64,000 bases of DNA from Cepaea nemoralis (GCA_014155875.1 JACEFZ010011432.1:203501-267500), one strand, 5' to 3'. Shown: positions 37,742 through 48,735, counted from the stretch's first letter. Notes: generated by a model not told the origin, from the sequence alone. A program made the numbers and translations.

Positions 37742-38255
37742 ATAGTATAGTATAGTATAGTATAGTATAGTATAGTATAGTATAGTATAGTATAGTATAG
37801 TATAGTGCAATGCAGTGCAGTGCAGTGCAGTACATTCTAGTACGGTACAGTGCAGTACATTGCAGTACAGTGCAGCGTAGTGCAGTACAGTGCGGTACAG
37901 TGTGGTACAGTTCAGCGCAGTCCTATAGTACAGTGCAGTAAGTGCAGTGCAGTACAGTGCAGTAAGTGCAGTGCAGTACAGTGCAGTGCAGTACAGTGTG
38001 GTACAGTACAGTACAGTGCAGTACAGTGCAGTACAGTGTGATATAGTGCAGTACAGTGCGGTACAGTGCAGTACAGTACAGTACAGTGCAGTACAGTGCG
38101 GTACAGTGCAGTACAGTACAGCACAGTACAGTGCAGTGCAGTACACTGCAATAAGTACAGTACAGTGCAGTGCAGTACAGTACAGTACGGTACAGTGGAC
38201 TACGGTACAGTGCAGCACAGTACAGTGCAGTACACTACAGTACAATGTAGTATTG
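37742..38255. repeat. 5-bp periodic array: (TATAG)n changing to (TACAG/TGCAG)n
   Basis: About 13 TATAG units to 37806, then about 450 bp of TACAG, TGCAG and TGCGG pentamers in mixed order. All the QYSAVQCS-type and CTVLYCTAL-type frames on both strands are translations of this array. Confidence 0.97.
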
Positions 38256-38374
38256 TAGTTACACAGTCTGAATCAACAAAAAAACATAAATATAAAGTAC
38301 CTTTCAACAGTGCCCTAAAGCGCATTGGACATATGACTCTAGGCCCACAACATTTCGACCAATCGGCATTTTGT

Positions 38375-38480
38375 GGATGATGTGGTTGTATCAAGACTGC
38401 CGCCTTTATTCCACACGACATTTTTGGTACCTTTAACGCCGGGTGGCCCTGGGATCCCCAAGACTATTTTAAAATTCTGC
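38375..38480 (-). mobile_element. SINE family E, partial, minus strand
   Basis: ACTGCCGCCTTTATTCCACA, TTTTTGGTACC, GGGTGGCCCTGGGATCCCC and TGCCATTTCGAAC parallel the minus-strand copy at 50225. Confidence 0.6.
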
Positions 38481-38988
38481 CTCGATGCCATTTCGAACTT
38501 TCGACATATAAGAGTCCAAGCACGACGCTGTCGCGGCTCATTGTATGTATGAAGTAAAGAAATGGTTTGTTAGCGAAGTATCTTAGAGAAACACTCCATC
38601 GTCTGTTGCTTATCAACCCCGACAGGTGGCCAATCTCAGCCTAACGTGTTCTCAACTGTTCCGCATTTAATATTCCACACCCGTTTAGCTGTTTACTTTC
38701 CTTCTGACTACATGACCTTTCTACAGCTAGCCACCAGAGTAGGGTTCAACCCATCCGATTAGACGCGGGGTCGCGGCGTAATCTTCAGCACCCGGCTTGA
38801 TTCCACTAAGAAGTGCCCACAACTACAAGTACAGCACAAACACTATCAAATACAGATATGACCCTGTCTGACGTAAACGCTCAACCCATAATACACAACA
38901 GCCGTGCCGAATAGTTACATCGGGCCTGCGACAGCTTTCACATATTATTTAGTTAATTAGTTGCATATCCTTTATAGGACGTCGCCAA
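38481..38988. other. no gene recognised; 40-bp SINE B trace
   Basis: Unique sequence. TTGCATATCCTTTATAGGAC near 38960 is the terminal part of SINE family B. Confidence 0.4.
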
Positions 38989-38989
38989 C

Positions 38990-39965
38990 TCAGAGGCGGA
39001 CATGCAACATAATGTTTCAGCTTTCTCACATGCCTGTGCCAACTTTGGGCTCAATATCAACTTGGAGAAGACTGTAGTTATGTACCAGCCAGCTCCAGGG
39101 AATAATCACACCGTGCCGAATATCAAAGTGAATGATCATAGACTAAGTGTTGTGGACAAATTTACCTATCTTGGCAGCACCGTGTCACAAGCTGCCACAA
39201 TCGATGACGAAGTGAATGCAAGAATCTCCAAGGCCAGTGCAGCCTTTGGCAGACTGTACAAGAATGTATGGGACAGAACTGGAATAAGCCTGCAAACAAA
39301 GCTAAAAGTCTACAAAGCAGTTGTATTATCCACACTGCTATATGCTTGTGAAACCTGGACTGTTTATCAGCGACACGCTAGGAAATTAAACCACTTCCAC
39401 ACAGTCTGCCTAAGGAAGCTACTGAAGATTAAATGGCAAGACAAGATTCCAGACACTGAAGTCCTAGAAAGAGCATCCATGCCAGTATCCACACTCTACT
39501 GATGAAGAATCAGATTCGCTGGGCTGGTCACTTGACTCGCATGCCAGATCACAGGCCCCCTAAACGAATTTTTTACAGGGAACTGCGTTGTGGTAAACGC
39601 TCCTAAGGTGGCCAGAGGAAACGTTTTAAAGACACTGAAAATTTCACTGAATGCTTTTGGAATTCATCATGACACCTGGGAGGCTGCAGCCAGAGACCGA
39701 AATTCGTGGCGTGCATCATTGCGCAAAGGTGCAGTCATATGTGAGGCAACCAGGACTGCAAGAACTGTGAAGAAAAGGCAGGACAGAAAAAACCACTGCA
39801 GGAAATCCTCCTCCAGAGACGTCAACATTCTTTGTCCACATTGTCAAAGAACATTTCGAGCCAAAATAGGCCTTATCAGCCATCTTAGAACCCACGGCTC
39901 CACACCTTCAACCCCACTGGATGAAATGAATGGTCATCATCATTCTTGATGGACAAACAACAACA
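38990..39965 (+). mobile_element. LINE 3' fragment with C-terminal C2H2 finger
   Basis: Begins inside the reverse transcriptase: HACANFGLNINLEKTVVMYQ, YLGSTVSQAATIDDEVNARI, LYACETWTVYQRHARKL. It shifts frame near 39495 and reaches the distal domain (LKTLKISLNAFGI, WEAAARDRNSWRA). It ends with CPHCQRTFRAKIGLISHLRTH reduced in spacing form: C-X2-C, then H-X3-H. Such LINEs with a terminal zinc finger are common in invertebrates. An in-frame stop near 39605 and the frameshift mark it as dead. The tail is TCATCATCATTC. Confidence 0.85.
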
Positions 39966-40115
39966 TAGGACGTCGCAGTCAACACCATCCTTTTTGCTGT
40001 TGTTAATCTTGACAAGTTTACGTTCAGTAGTTTGCCATTGTTTTCTGAACGACCGGCACCCATGCCGTTTCGTAAAACGCCAACGCAAGGCGGCCTACTG
40101 CCCAATTACCTGGCT
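39962..40115 (-). mobile_element. SINE family B, minus strand
   Basis: TAGGACGTCGCAGTCAACAC, GACAAGTTTACGTTCAGTAG, ACGACCGGCACCCATGCC and CCAACGCAAGGCGGCC match the family. It abuts the preceding LINE tail. Confidence 0.8.
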
Positions 40116-40201
40116 TTCACATATGTGACCATATAAATGGATTCACAGAGTAAAAACTACAGCTTATTCAATCGGTAGGGGGTGTGGTCATTCCATGACA
40201 C

Positions 40202-40500
40202 TTAGTGCTGTAGGATTTTCTCAATAGAAAGCCTTGTTTCTACTTTTCTTCTTCGTGTGTTTGTAAGTATTCCTCTATTTATTTTCACCTGTGGATTCCA
40301 GACTAAGGTTTTCCTAGTTATACTATTCTCCGGTTTTCTGAATGTATGGCCTACACAGTGCCAGCATCTTTTCTTCACCTCCTGGTTCATTGATATTTGT
40401 CTAGTTCTCCCCACGAGCTCCACTTTGGTAATTTTGTCATACCATTTTATTTCTTCTATTTTGCGCGATTAGGGAATGTTTGCACTTTATTTGTAATCGT
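40202..40500 (-). mobile_element. LINE C-terminal remnant
   Basis: Minus-strand translation reads IKWYDKITKVELVGRTRQIS, then WHCVGHTFRKPENSITRK, VWNPQVKINRG, a decayed version of the GHVLRKP...WNPQGKRKRGRP block at the C-terminus of many LINEs. Surrounding 40500-40780 shows nothing further. Confidence 0.65.
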
Positions 40501-40781
40501 TTCCGTTGTTTTTCATGTTTCTGATCCCCACAGTAGTGCTTATTTAACGTTCGAACTGAATATTCTAAGTTTTGAGCTAAGGTTAATTTCTCTTGACCTC
40601 TATAATTCCCTAGCGCTATAAAAGCTCATCTAGCCTTCTGTAATCTTATTCTCTTATTCTGCCATATTTACTGTTGTCATGCGGTTTGTCTACACTGCTA
40701 TCTATGTAGGTGTATGATTCTGTCTCTTGAAGTGAGTTTTACACATGGTTTTACACATAATATAAACATATTATTATATAT

Positions 40782-41058
40782 AACTCATATTAAATTATCA
40801 ATGTATCTGTAAGGATACACATAAATTATCAATGTGTCTGTAAAGATAAAAATAAATGTTCATTGTTTCTATAAAGATAAAACTATATTATCATTGTGTC
40901 TGTAAGGATAAAAATAAATTACCATTCTTTCTATAAGCATACAAATAAATTATCAATGTATCTGTAAGGATACACATAAATTATGTTTCTGTAAAGATAA
41001 AAATAAATTATCATTGTTTCCGAAAGGATACACATAAATTATCACTGTTTCTTAAAAG
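40782..41058. repeat. about 32-bp satellite, first block
   Basis: AAATTATCAATGTGTCTGTA and AGGATAAAAAT-type units. The same unit resumes at 41390-41544 and 45337-45600, with inserted elements between. Confidence 0.9.
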
Positions 41059-41240
41059 AAAATTTCGAGTTAAAAATCTACCCAAAGTATTTCAGGATCC
41101 TCGCCGATGCAACGGAATTCGTGCATTGAGCTGAGTTTCTCCAGACTCAGGTTTGAGTTAGGAGGAAAACGGAGCACTTATGGGTTAAACCGTGTGCCGT
41201 GATGTTGATCCATCGACTAAACGACTAAACTAAACTAAAC
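41054..41240 (+). mobile_element. LINE/SINE tail-family element with (CTAAA)n tail, plus strand
   Basis: Reverse counterpart of 19291: ATTTCGAGTTAAAAATCTACC, GAGCACTTATGGGTTAAACC, GTGCCGTGATGTTGATCCAT, ending ACTAAACTAAACTAAAC. It lacks the tRNA head, so it is 5'-truncated. Confidence 0.8.
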
Positions 41241-41385
41241 TTCTACTACCTCTCAACACCGAACCATCTGTGTAGATATTCACATCACCCGGGCGAGCAT
41301 TATCCTGAATTAGTTGCTGGATTTCCACTTCCGTGGAACTGCTGGCCACTCCCTGCACTCCCGGTTCAATGTGATTATAACTCTT
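41241..41385 (-). pseudogene. LINE RNase H fragment
   Basis: Minus-strand frame contains VEIQQLIQDNARPGDVNIYTDGSV, written here in parts: GDVNIYTDGSV is the first catalytic block of LINE-type RNase H. It stops at the CTAAA tail of the neighbouring element. Nothing else of this LINE is visible. Confidence 0.6.
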
Positions 41386-41389
41386 GTAA

Positions 41390-41540
41390 TGAGCTAAATA
41401 AATTATCAATGCTTTTGCATAGCGCAAAATAAATGATCAATGTTTCTGTAATGAGCAAAATAAATTATCAATCTTTCTGCATAGTGCAGCATAAATGATC
41501 AATGTGTCTGTACTGCGCAAAATATAAATATGTGTTTCTC
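41390..41540. repeat. about 32-bp satellite, second block
   Basis: Units with AAATTATCAATGTTTCTG and ATAGCGCAAAATAAATGAT. It stops at the putative LTR at 41545. Confidence 0.88.
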
Positions 41541-41673
41541 TAAGTGTCACGAGTTTTAGCAAGGCCAGCTGTGCTTCGTGCTCGGAATCCCCAGGGAAAG
41601 CCCTTTGCGTCATAAGGGAATATCCCGGTTATAAATACCGCGGGGATAATCGGGTTGTTTCCAGGGCTTAGAA

Positions 41674-42106
41674 CAGTGGTTCTCAACCTTTTTTGGCCCG
41701 TGCCCCCCTTCATCATATTTTCAAAACGTCATCCCCCCCCCCCCCTTCGTATTTCCTACCTCAAAATTTGGCCCGTGCCGCCCTTCACCATATTTTCAGA
41801 ACGTCATTTCCTACCTAAATATCCCGCCCCGCCCCTACACAGTATACGAAATAATGGAAGCTAAATTTACTAGCGCATACTAAAACAAGTCCAGACGTCC
41901 ACATAAAACGTGATTTGTGGGTCTACTTACTTTATAAAATTAATTTTAGAAGCGTGAGACGTACAGAACCGTACATTATGAAGGGAAAAACAATATCAAG
42001 TAATCGGTTTTTGTATTAACACGATCTTGAAATAATCTTAATTAGCCCCCTGGAAACCCTAAAATTCCCCTCTTGTGGGGAAGTCCCCACCGGTTGAGAA
42101 CCACTG
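41674..42106. mobile_element. hAT-type MITE with 8-bp target duplication
   Basis: Terminal inverted repeats CAGTGGTTCTCAACC and GGTTGAGAACCACTG are flanked by perfect GCTTAGAA (41666-41673 and 42107-42114). The terminal CAGTGGTTCTCAA and 8-bp duplication are diagnostic of the hAT superfamily. 433 bp, no transposase. A relative in the opposite orientation lies at 62556. Confidence 0.95.
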
Positions 42107-43625
42107 GCTTAGAAGGTTCGGGAAGCGACGAGAATCGACAGAGTAAGGTCGCGAGGTGCACTCCAAGTATCCCGTGAGTTAACGAGGAATGTTCTATACT
42201 CGGGAGAAGTTAGGTTGCACGTACAACCTGAAATGCTCCGGGAACCACGACTTCTCTATGCTTCGAAATTAGTATGCAAAATCGGAACTAGCCATATTGA
42301 TAGTCATTCACTCTCAAGTCACCCACCAGAGCAGTTGCTCGTAAAATCGGCTTATACTGTCAAGCAGCGGCATGTTAGCCCAAGACAGTAATTTCAGCTA
42401 AGTTGGTGAAGGTTCAAAGGGTTCAGGTAAATGAAACTTTAAGTATTATCGTGGTTTAATTCAGCGAAACACGCGATCGTATTGCAACTAATTATCTATG
42501 CGAAATCTCATGAATAATTAATCACTTGGCGATCGATAAGCGACGGGAAATTAGGCTATAGTTCGAGTGTGTAATGCCGTGTTTACAAAGTGATAGTTGT
42601 GAGTGCGTAGCTTAACACTCTGGTCTTGTACGAGTCCCTTAATGAGGCGATGTTTGGTTAATTACTAGCTAGATTACAATCTGTGAGAACTTGCATTTAT
42701 TAGTTTAGCTTACAAGTGTGTTAAACTGTTTACTGCTATCACCTGAGGTACCTTTGTGAAACCAGTTTATGTTGTCTGTGTTACTGGTGCTTCTTGATTG
42801 TGTAGCTAGATTAAGCTAGGTAGTATTCGGACACCAGAGTGATTCGTCTATCTCAAGTAGAGCAGGTAGTTCTAGGCGCTAGTAGATGATGCAGCTATTT
42901 TGTGATTGATAAATAGTGGTGGTTTCATTTCTGGAAAGTGTGTGGATACTGTGAATAGTGATTATGAAGTTGCGTTAATATATACTGTGGTGGCGTATAT
43001 TTTATGTGCTGAAGTACGATACTTAAATGAGCGACTTGTCGAGGTACGATGCAGTCCAATGCGATATGCCTGTGCGTTAACGTCGCGATTGTTGGGAAAC
43101 CGATCTGGGTTCAACTCCACACTTTTCAGTATTCTTTCCGTAATGGATCATGAGTACTTAAGTGCGTTTGTGTCGGATGTGAGGGAAGATGTTTGAATGT
43201 TGAAAGAGACGATGGAGCATGTGGGATATGGGATCTATTGCAATGCTAAGATGTATTAAACTGGCACACCAGGCCAGTTGAGCCGTTCAGCGCCTACCCA
43301 AGACTAATCAGCTTGGGAGGAGAACGGAATTGGAGCGGACACCTTGAACATATGGTGAACCATACATGTTTTATTTAAGATAGCTTCTTGCCATCCCTAG
43401 CAGGAGGATTATCAAGGAGGGTTTCACTGTTATCTGGGAAGGACATCCCAGCAGCGAAACGGATGGATGCAATGTAAATTGGCAGTAGTATGTGTTTATC
43501 GGTTAACTTATGAGCTAGTTAAGTAGTAACCATAATTGTAGTCCAATGATGGGGAGTGGTCCAGGGACCAACTCTTCGGGGGATTTAGTTGCAATTTAGT
43601 AAATAAAATTAGTGCAGTTACTTAA

Positions 43626-43886
43626 CAGTCGCTTAAAAAAGTCGCTTAAAAGTCGACAGGGTCGACTTCATTGCACCGGGTTTTTATCTCATATGGCTCG
43701 GTCTCTTTCCGCAGTACGGAAAGCGTCGCACAAAGCACGATCTCCGTAGCTTTTATCGACGACCCATGGGAGTCTCCGAAACATTTAACTCGTAAACCGA
43801 AGGACGCGGCCCGGAATCGAATCCACAACCTTCGGCTCACGAGTCAAACGTCAAACGGCTTGACCACTTCGCCACAGAGACTCCCT
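43626..43886 (-). mobile_element. SINE family A, minus strand
   Basis: Complete reverse copy: GTCGACTTCATTGCACCGGG at the left, GGAATCGAATCCACAACC (B-box complement) and GCTTGACCACTTCGCCACAG at the right, ending GAGACTCCC. The B-box is better preserved than in the copy at 178. Confidence 0.9.
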
Positions 43887-45336
43887 TAGTTACTTAACAG
43901 AACCTACAGGAGACCAGAGAAAAGTAGAAGTAGGAGAGTAAAGTAGGATCAGACTCAATCTGCACAGAACCTAATCTTTCCGACGGGCTGATGCAGATGC
44001 TGTCTGACATTGGATGTCTAGATGTGCTTCCACTATACCTTGATAGGGATGATTCCCTAATTATGTGAATAATAATTAGTTAGAGGTGAAGGCGTTATTT
44101 ATTGGATGTATGCATGTGGATCCGTGTTGGTACCGAATGCTCTCACCTACCACTCTCCCTTGCAGGTGTTGCCTGTTATATGAATTATACAACGAAGCTG
44201 AGATTCCAATGGAAGATTTTGTTTATTCGCTCAATCCTGCGGAAAAACAGGGTTGGTAACGTCATAGCTCTGGGAGGACCTCAGCTCAATCATCGTTGTA
44301 GACTGCCACCAAACCTTCTGATTTACCACCAGAAAGATGTATGTGTTTCACAGTGCGTGCTAGATCCTCATCAGATCTTAATGACAATCAGAGTTATTAT
44401 TCAGTTAGACACTGTGCCAACATTATGAATGAAATTGTTTTGAACCAGGTTCAGGTGGAGTCCGGTCAATCCTGAGTTCCAGTCATCTATTCAGTTAGTC
44501 GTCTACCAGAGAGTAGAAACACGCACGAGACATTCAATAGCCAATTTATGAAAGACTTTATCCTAGATGCTACATTTTAGCAGCACTTCTGAGAGTCAAC
44601 TTCGCCCAACCAATTGTGTATCATTACTTGACATTATAGTGAACGTTGCAGTTACTATGTATACAGCTATTGTGAAGGGTCATCAGGGGATACCTCAAGG
44701 TAGAGGGTCTCCCATCCAGACTGTGTAGGCCAAGCAATCATTTGGACAGTAGCTAGTGACTATTCTCGAATTGTGGAGGTGTGATCTTAGTCCAGTCATC
44801 GGAGGTCCAGATGGCTAATCCTATTATATGATTACCGGGCGCTTGAGGCAGAGAAGTCCACAAGTTTCCAGACAACATTGCTGGGAGAGAACCGGGTGAG
44901 TCTATTGGACCGACTCGGCGGAAACATCCTGCAAATCTGCTGCTACGCCTAGGGATGAACTTGGAATCATCTCTGACTCTTTCTCTAACCTATTCTCTAT
45001 ATTGTATATATCTCCTCTCCTATCAGGACGTTCCAGTCTGACCTATGTCTTGGGTGTACATTAAATTGTTTAATCGTTGACATGTCTCTTCTACAATTAC
45101 TGTTTGTGTGGTCTTGGAAGAGGCCTGAGGGTTTAAGATCCCTAGGCAGAGGATAGATAGAAGTCTAGGATCTGGGAGGGGCTTGTAGACTTATAACACT
45201 TGTGACCTTGCAAAGGTGGTTAGTAATAGTAGTATCAGTGTATCTACCTGTCGAACCCAGGGGGTTAGTATACACGAGTGGCAGTGATACCTCGGCTATT
45301 GTGTTAACTCCCAACAACCGAGGCCATCCTGTTACA

Positions 45337-45600
45337 GTAAGAAGCAACATAAATTATCAGTGTTACTTAAGGAGTAAAATATATGACATGTAATGTGCCT
45401 GTAAGAACTAAAATAAATGATAAATGTTGATGTAAAGAACAAAATAAATCATCAGTGTATTTGTAAGAGCAAAATAAACTATCAAAGTGTCTGTAAGTAG
45501 CACAATAAACGATCAAGGCTTCTGTAAGCCGCAAAATGTACGATCTATGTTTCTGCAATTAGCAAAATAAATGATCATTATTTCTCGAAGGAACTATATA
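45337..45600. repeat. about 32-bp satellite, third block
   Basis: Units with GTAAGAGCAAAATAAACTAT and variants continue the array broken at 41540. Confidence 0.88.
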
Positions 45601-46120
45601 ACTTAATAAGTTATCGTTCTTTCCGCAAGGGGACACCACAAATTACAATAGCTTCCCTTTTGAATAATATACAGACATTTCCAAACAACGAATGGATTCT
45701 CTCCTAGAATCTCACCTACGTATTTTTTATCTAGCTTTATCTTTTTTCTCTAGAAATTAATTCCCCGTTATCAGTTATGTTTTTAGCATATCACGAGAAG
45801 CTTATCGCTTGTGCACATAAACTTATCTCTCCAAATTTTCCGTTAATTAGCCTAATTTAGCTGCAAGGCAGAACCTCATTTTAACGATAATGAAGAAGAC
45901 CGCAGATAAACAGTAAACACGCGCAATAAACATGTCCTAGGCTGATTCGGGAGTATCAGATTTGGGCGTTATTTTAAGCATAGTGGTGTAGGGTTTGATG
46001 TATGCTTCCATCGTTTGCTACGGGAGGGAACGACTGACCACCTATTCGTCCATCGATTCAGGCCTAGAAAATTGTGATGGTCTAAACACTTTACATACAC
46101 ACAGGCAGTTCTTCTACAGG

Positions 46121-46122
<2 letters not shown>
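45601..46122. other. no gene recognised
   Basis: AT-rich sequence leading to the TA array. The 75-residue frame at 45995 is mostly translated (TA)n. Confidence 0.4.

Positions 46123-46207
<85 letters not shown>
46123..46207. repeat. (TA)n microsatellite
   Basis: More than 40 TA units, ending at a mariner terminus. TA is also the mariner target. Confidence 0.97.
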
Positions 46208-46208
<1 letters not shown>

Positions 46209-46532
46209 CAAGGGTAAGTTAATAAGTAAGTCACAAATGGCTGTAGAAAAATAACTAAGGAGTATAACAACTTGAAACCAGTTTATTTTTATAGATAAAC
46301 TTTCCCTTCATTTCTCAACATAATTTCGACCAACATTGATGTATTTATCCCATCGTTTTATCAGTCCTCCCAAACCGGCTGCAAAGAACTGCGTGCCCTG
46401 TTTTCTAAACCACGTTTTCACTTCACATTCAACTTCGGCGTCATTCTCGAAATGTCTCCCGCCAAGGTGAGTTTCCTGTTTATGCTGACAAATGTTTGTC
46501 CCGTAAAGTGGTGCATAGCTGGGTAGGAAACG
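46208..46532 (-). mobile_element. mariner remnant with transposase C-terminus
   Basis: Terminus CAAGGGTAAGTTAATAAGT at the left. Minus-strand translation near 46465-46305 gives HFENDAEVECEVKTWFRKQG and LIKRWDKYINVGRNYVEK followed by a stop, the C-terminal end of a mariner transposase. The rest of the transposon is missing beyond 46532, where a second mariner end begins. Confidence 0.8.
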
Positions 46533-46795
46533 TTACGAGGGTGAGTCAATAAGTAAGTCACACAGTTCTGTGGGATGGTAGGTCAATGAAAACAATGCAC
46601 GCAGTTCTATGTGACCGCTTTGGGAGGACTGATAAAACGATGAGATAAATTTATCAATGTTGGTGGAAATTATGTTAAGAAATAAAGAGACAATGTATGT
46701 ATACAAATAAACTAGTTTCAAGTTGTTATCATATTTAGTTATTTTTCTCCAGCCATTTGTGACTTACTTATAAACTTACCCTCGCACTTTCAATG
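46533..46795 (+). mobile_element. internally deleted mariner (MITE-like)
   Basis: Starts after TA with CGAGGGTGAGTCAATAAGTA and ends at the inverted CTTACTTATAAACTTACCCTCG. It retains the same transposase end on the plus strand (LIKR, stop, DKFINVGGNYVKK). About 260 bp. Confidence 0.8.
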
Positions 46796-47206
46796 CACGT
46801 TGATTCAGAATATTATATAACATATATCACGAAATAAATAAATATAACACATAAACAAGTTCACATCTGTCTGGGACGTGTTAGAAGCTTCACATTTTGG
46901 AGCCTTGAATACATTTAGTCTTTCCCTGTATTAGGAGAGGACGAGCGCAACATAGAACCCAGGTTTGACCGCGATGAGAACATTATCAGCGCAACCTCCT
47001 AAGGATTACAATAATACGCCCGCTTAAACAATAATTACATTAGCAGCGAATGCATCAGGTGATGCTCTTTGGAGTATATGTTTTTGATTTGTCCAGTTTG
47101 TTTCTGTGCGTTTTAAATGTCCTTTACCCTGCCTAATATATAGTGACACAGCAGAATTATAGTAATGTTTGTACGCTAAGTCACTAAGTTGGTGGGTGTG
47201 TCTATC

Positions 47207-47208
<2 letters not shown>
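46796..47208. other. no gene recognised
   Basis: Unique AT-rich sequence without copies in the window. Confidence 0.4.
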
Positions 47209-47272
<64 letters not shown>

Positions 47273-47353
47273 TGTTGTTGCTGTTGTTTTTGTTATTGTT
47301 ATTATTGTTCTTGCAGTAGTAGTGGCAGCAGAAGCAGCAGCAGCATCAGCAGC

Positions 47354-47402
<49 letters not shown>

Positions 47403-47548
47403 TAGTAGTAGTACAGTAGTAGTAGTAGTAGTAGTAGTAAAAAGTAGTAGTAGTAGTAGTAGTGTAGTAGTAGTATAGTAGTAGTAGTAGTAATAGTAGT
47501 AGTAGTGGTAGTAGTAGTAGTAATAGTAGTAGAAGTAGTAGTAGTAGT

Positions 47549-47607
<59 letters not shown>

Positions 47608-47664
47608 TAGTAGTAGTATAGTAGTAGTAGTAATAGTAGTAATAGTAGTAGTAGTATAGTAGTA

Positions 47665-47726
<62 letters not shown>

Positions 47727-47779
47727 CTTGCTGATGTTGTTTTTGTTATTGTTATTATTGTTCTTGCAGTAGTAGTGGT

Positions 47780-47868
<89 letters not shown>

Positions 47869-47950
47869 CAGCAGCAATTATAGCACTAGCAGTTATTATT
47901 GTTGTTACTGTTGTTATTATTGTTGTAGTAGTAGTTGTAGCAATAGCTGT
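47209..47950. repeat. (GTA)n array with internal duplication
   Basis: About 740 bp of AGT/GTA repeats with GCA and ATT interruptions. A 44-bp interruption beginning TGTTGTTTTTGTTATTG occurs at 47282 and again at 47735, 453 bp apart. PolySer and polyVal frames are artefacts. Confidence 0.96.
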
Positions 47951-48402
47951 AGTAGTAACAGTAAAACTCAGAATGGCATTGTAGTAATGGTAACATCATC
48001 ATATGCCAGTATGGATAACGAAACATCGAATTAATTTTTTATTTGCTTGTTTAAGAAAACACCAACAAAAGTATCAAACATCAAGGCTTACAGACGTGTA
48101 TTTTCTGGAGTCAAATACGTCTTCCAGACAGCAGCACCCAACGCCGCCAGCTGTCAAAACACGGGTAAATATGTAATTAAAATGATAATAGACGGGCCAG
48201 ACGCATGCGCGATAATTCAACTGCCACGGCCAGTTGGAATTAAACACTTTTGTTTATGAATTCCTCAGTGTTTTGTTATCGCCTTCACGCCAGCCCACTG
48301 TAACCAGGCAGTATAATTATATGTGTTGTGGGGCGGGAGGGGTGAGTATACGTGACTGGCAGGTGTTGGTGTCCTTCTCGTGATCAGAAGTTGTCTGGAT
48401 TC
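47951..48402. other. no gene recognised
   Basis: Unique sequence upstream of the rzSINE. No domain in the 70-residue frame at 48047. Confidence 0.4.
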
Positions 48403-48413
48403 GTACCCGGCTT

Positions 48414-48525
48414 GGGACGCAGAGACACCAGGGCTGGGTTCTATACTGGCCAAGACGTATTGACGCGTCCTCGCCGAGCATTCTGGGCAACAGGTCCCTT
48501 CGGGGTTCTGGCTGAAGTCAGTAGG
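48414..48525 (+). ncRNA. HDV-like ribozyme, copy 3, probably impaired
   Basis: P1 GGGACGC (48414-48420)/GCATTCT (48478-48484) has one mismatch and an extra wobble. L3 is TCCTCGC, the same as genomic HDV. GGGCAAC at 48485-48491. P4 carries CCCTTCGGGG. J4/2 reads GGCTGAAG with C 48512. P2 CGTATTG (48456-48462)/CAGTAGG (48519-48525) has one mismatch. The damage suggests weak activity. Confidence 0.75.
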
Positions 48526-48735
48526 ATCGTTGATTCCTCCAATGTCGGAGAGTGTCTGCCTGCACGGCGAAGAACCACCAGTCTGCACACCAATAAGCCA
48601 GACATGGGGACAACGGATACTCACGCAAACCTCAGGTCCTGTATGACATCACACTGATGTTGGACAACAGGATGTCTTCATCCGGCATACAGGACTTTAC
48701 GCTGGAGTTCACAGCCAGCAAACACAAGCAAGCAA
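48414..48735 (+). mobile_element. ribozyme-headed SINE, copy 3
   Basis: Flanked by perfect 11-bp GTACCCGGCTT (48403-48413 and 48736-48746). It starts GGGACGCAGAGACACC, about 10 bp shorter than copy 1 in the J1/2 segment, and ends CACAAGCAAGCAA. Confidence 0.95.

Larger units (their letters stand above)
41545..45336. mobile_element. probable solo LTR (TG...CA), 3.8 kb with nested insertions
   Basis: Begins TGTCACGAGTTTTAGC and ends CATCCTGTTACA. It is bounded by CTAAG (41540-41544) and GTAAG (45337-45341), a 5-bp duplication with one change, and the satellite reads on across the gap. A TATA-like GTTATAAATACCG lies near 41630. No polyprotein frame is present, and no internal direct repeat of the ends was noticed, so a solo LTR fits best; a non-coding LTR derivative is the alternative. 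Removing the hAT MITE and SINE leaves about 3.1 kb. Short frames such as 42906-43196 and 44102-44428 have no recognisable domain. Confidence 0.6.

Noticed and set aside
37703..38258. Cys/Tyr-rich and Gln/Val-rich frames on both strands
   Set aside because: The 5-bp array gives 5-residue periodic frames in all phases; no coding evidence.
39590..39949. C2H2 zinc-finger host gene
   Set aside because: The single finger is the known C-terminal module of a LINE and follows in sequence from LINE reverse-transcriptase fragments.
42906..43196. 96-residue frame as a host gene
   Set aside because: Lies inside the putative solo LTR, has no domain, and codon use looks random.
47169..47984. PolyVal and polySer frames
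   Set aside because: Translations of the (GTA)n array.
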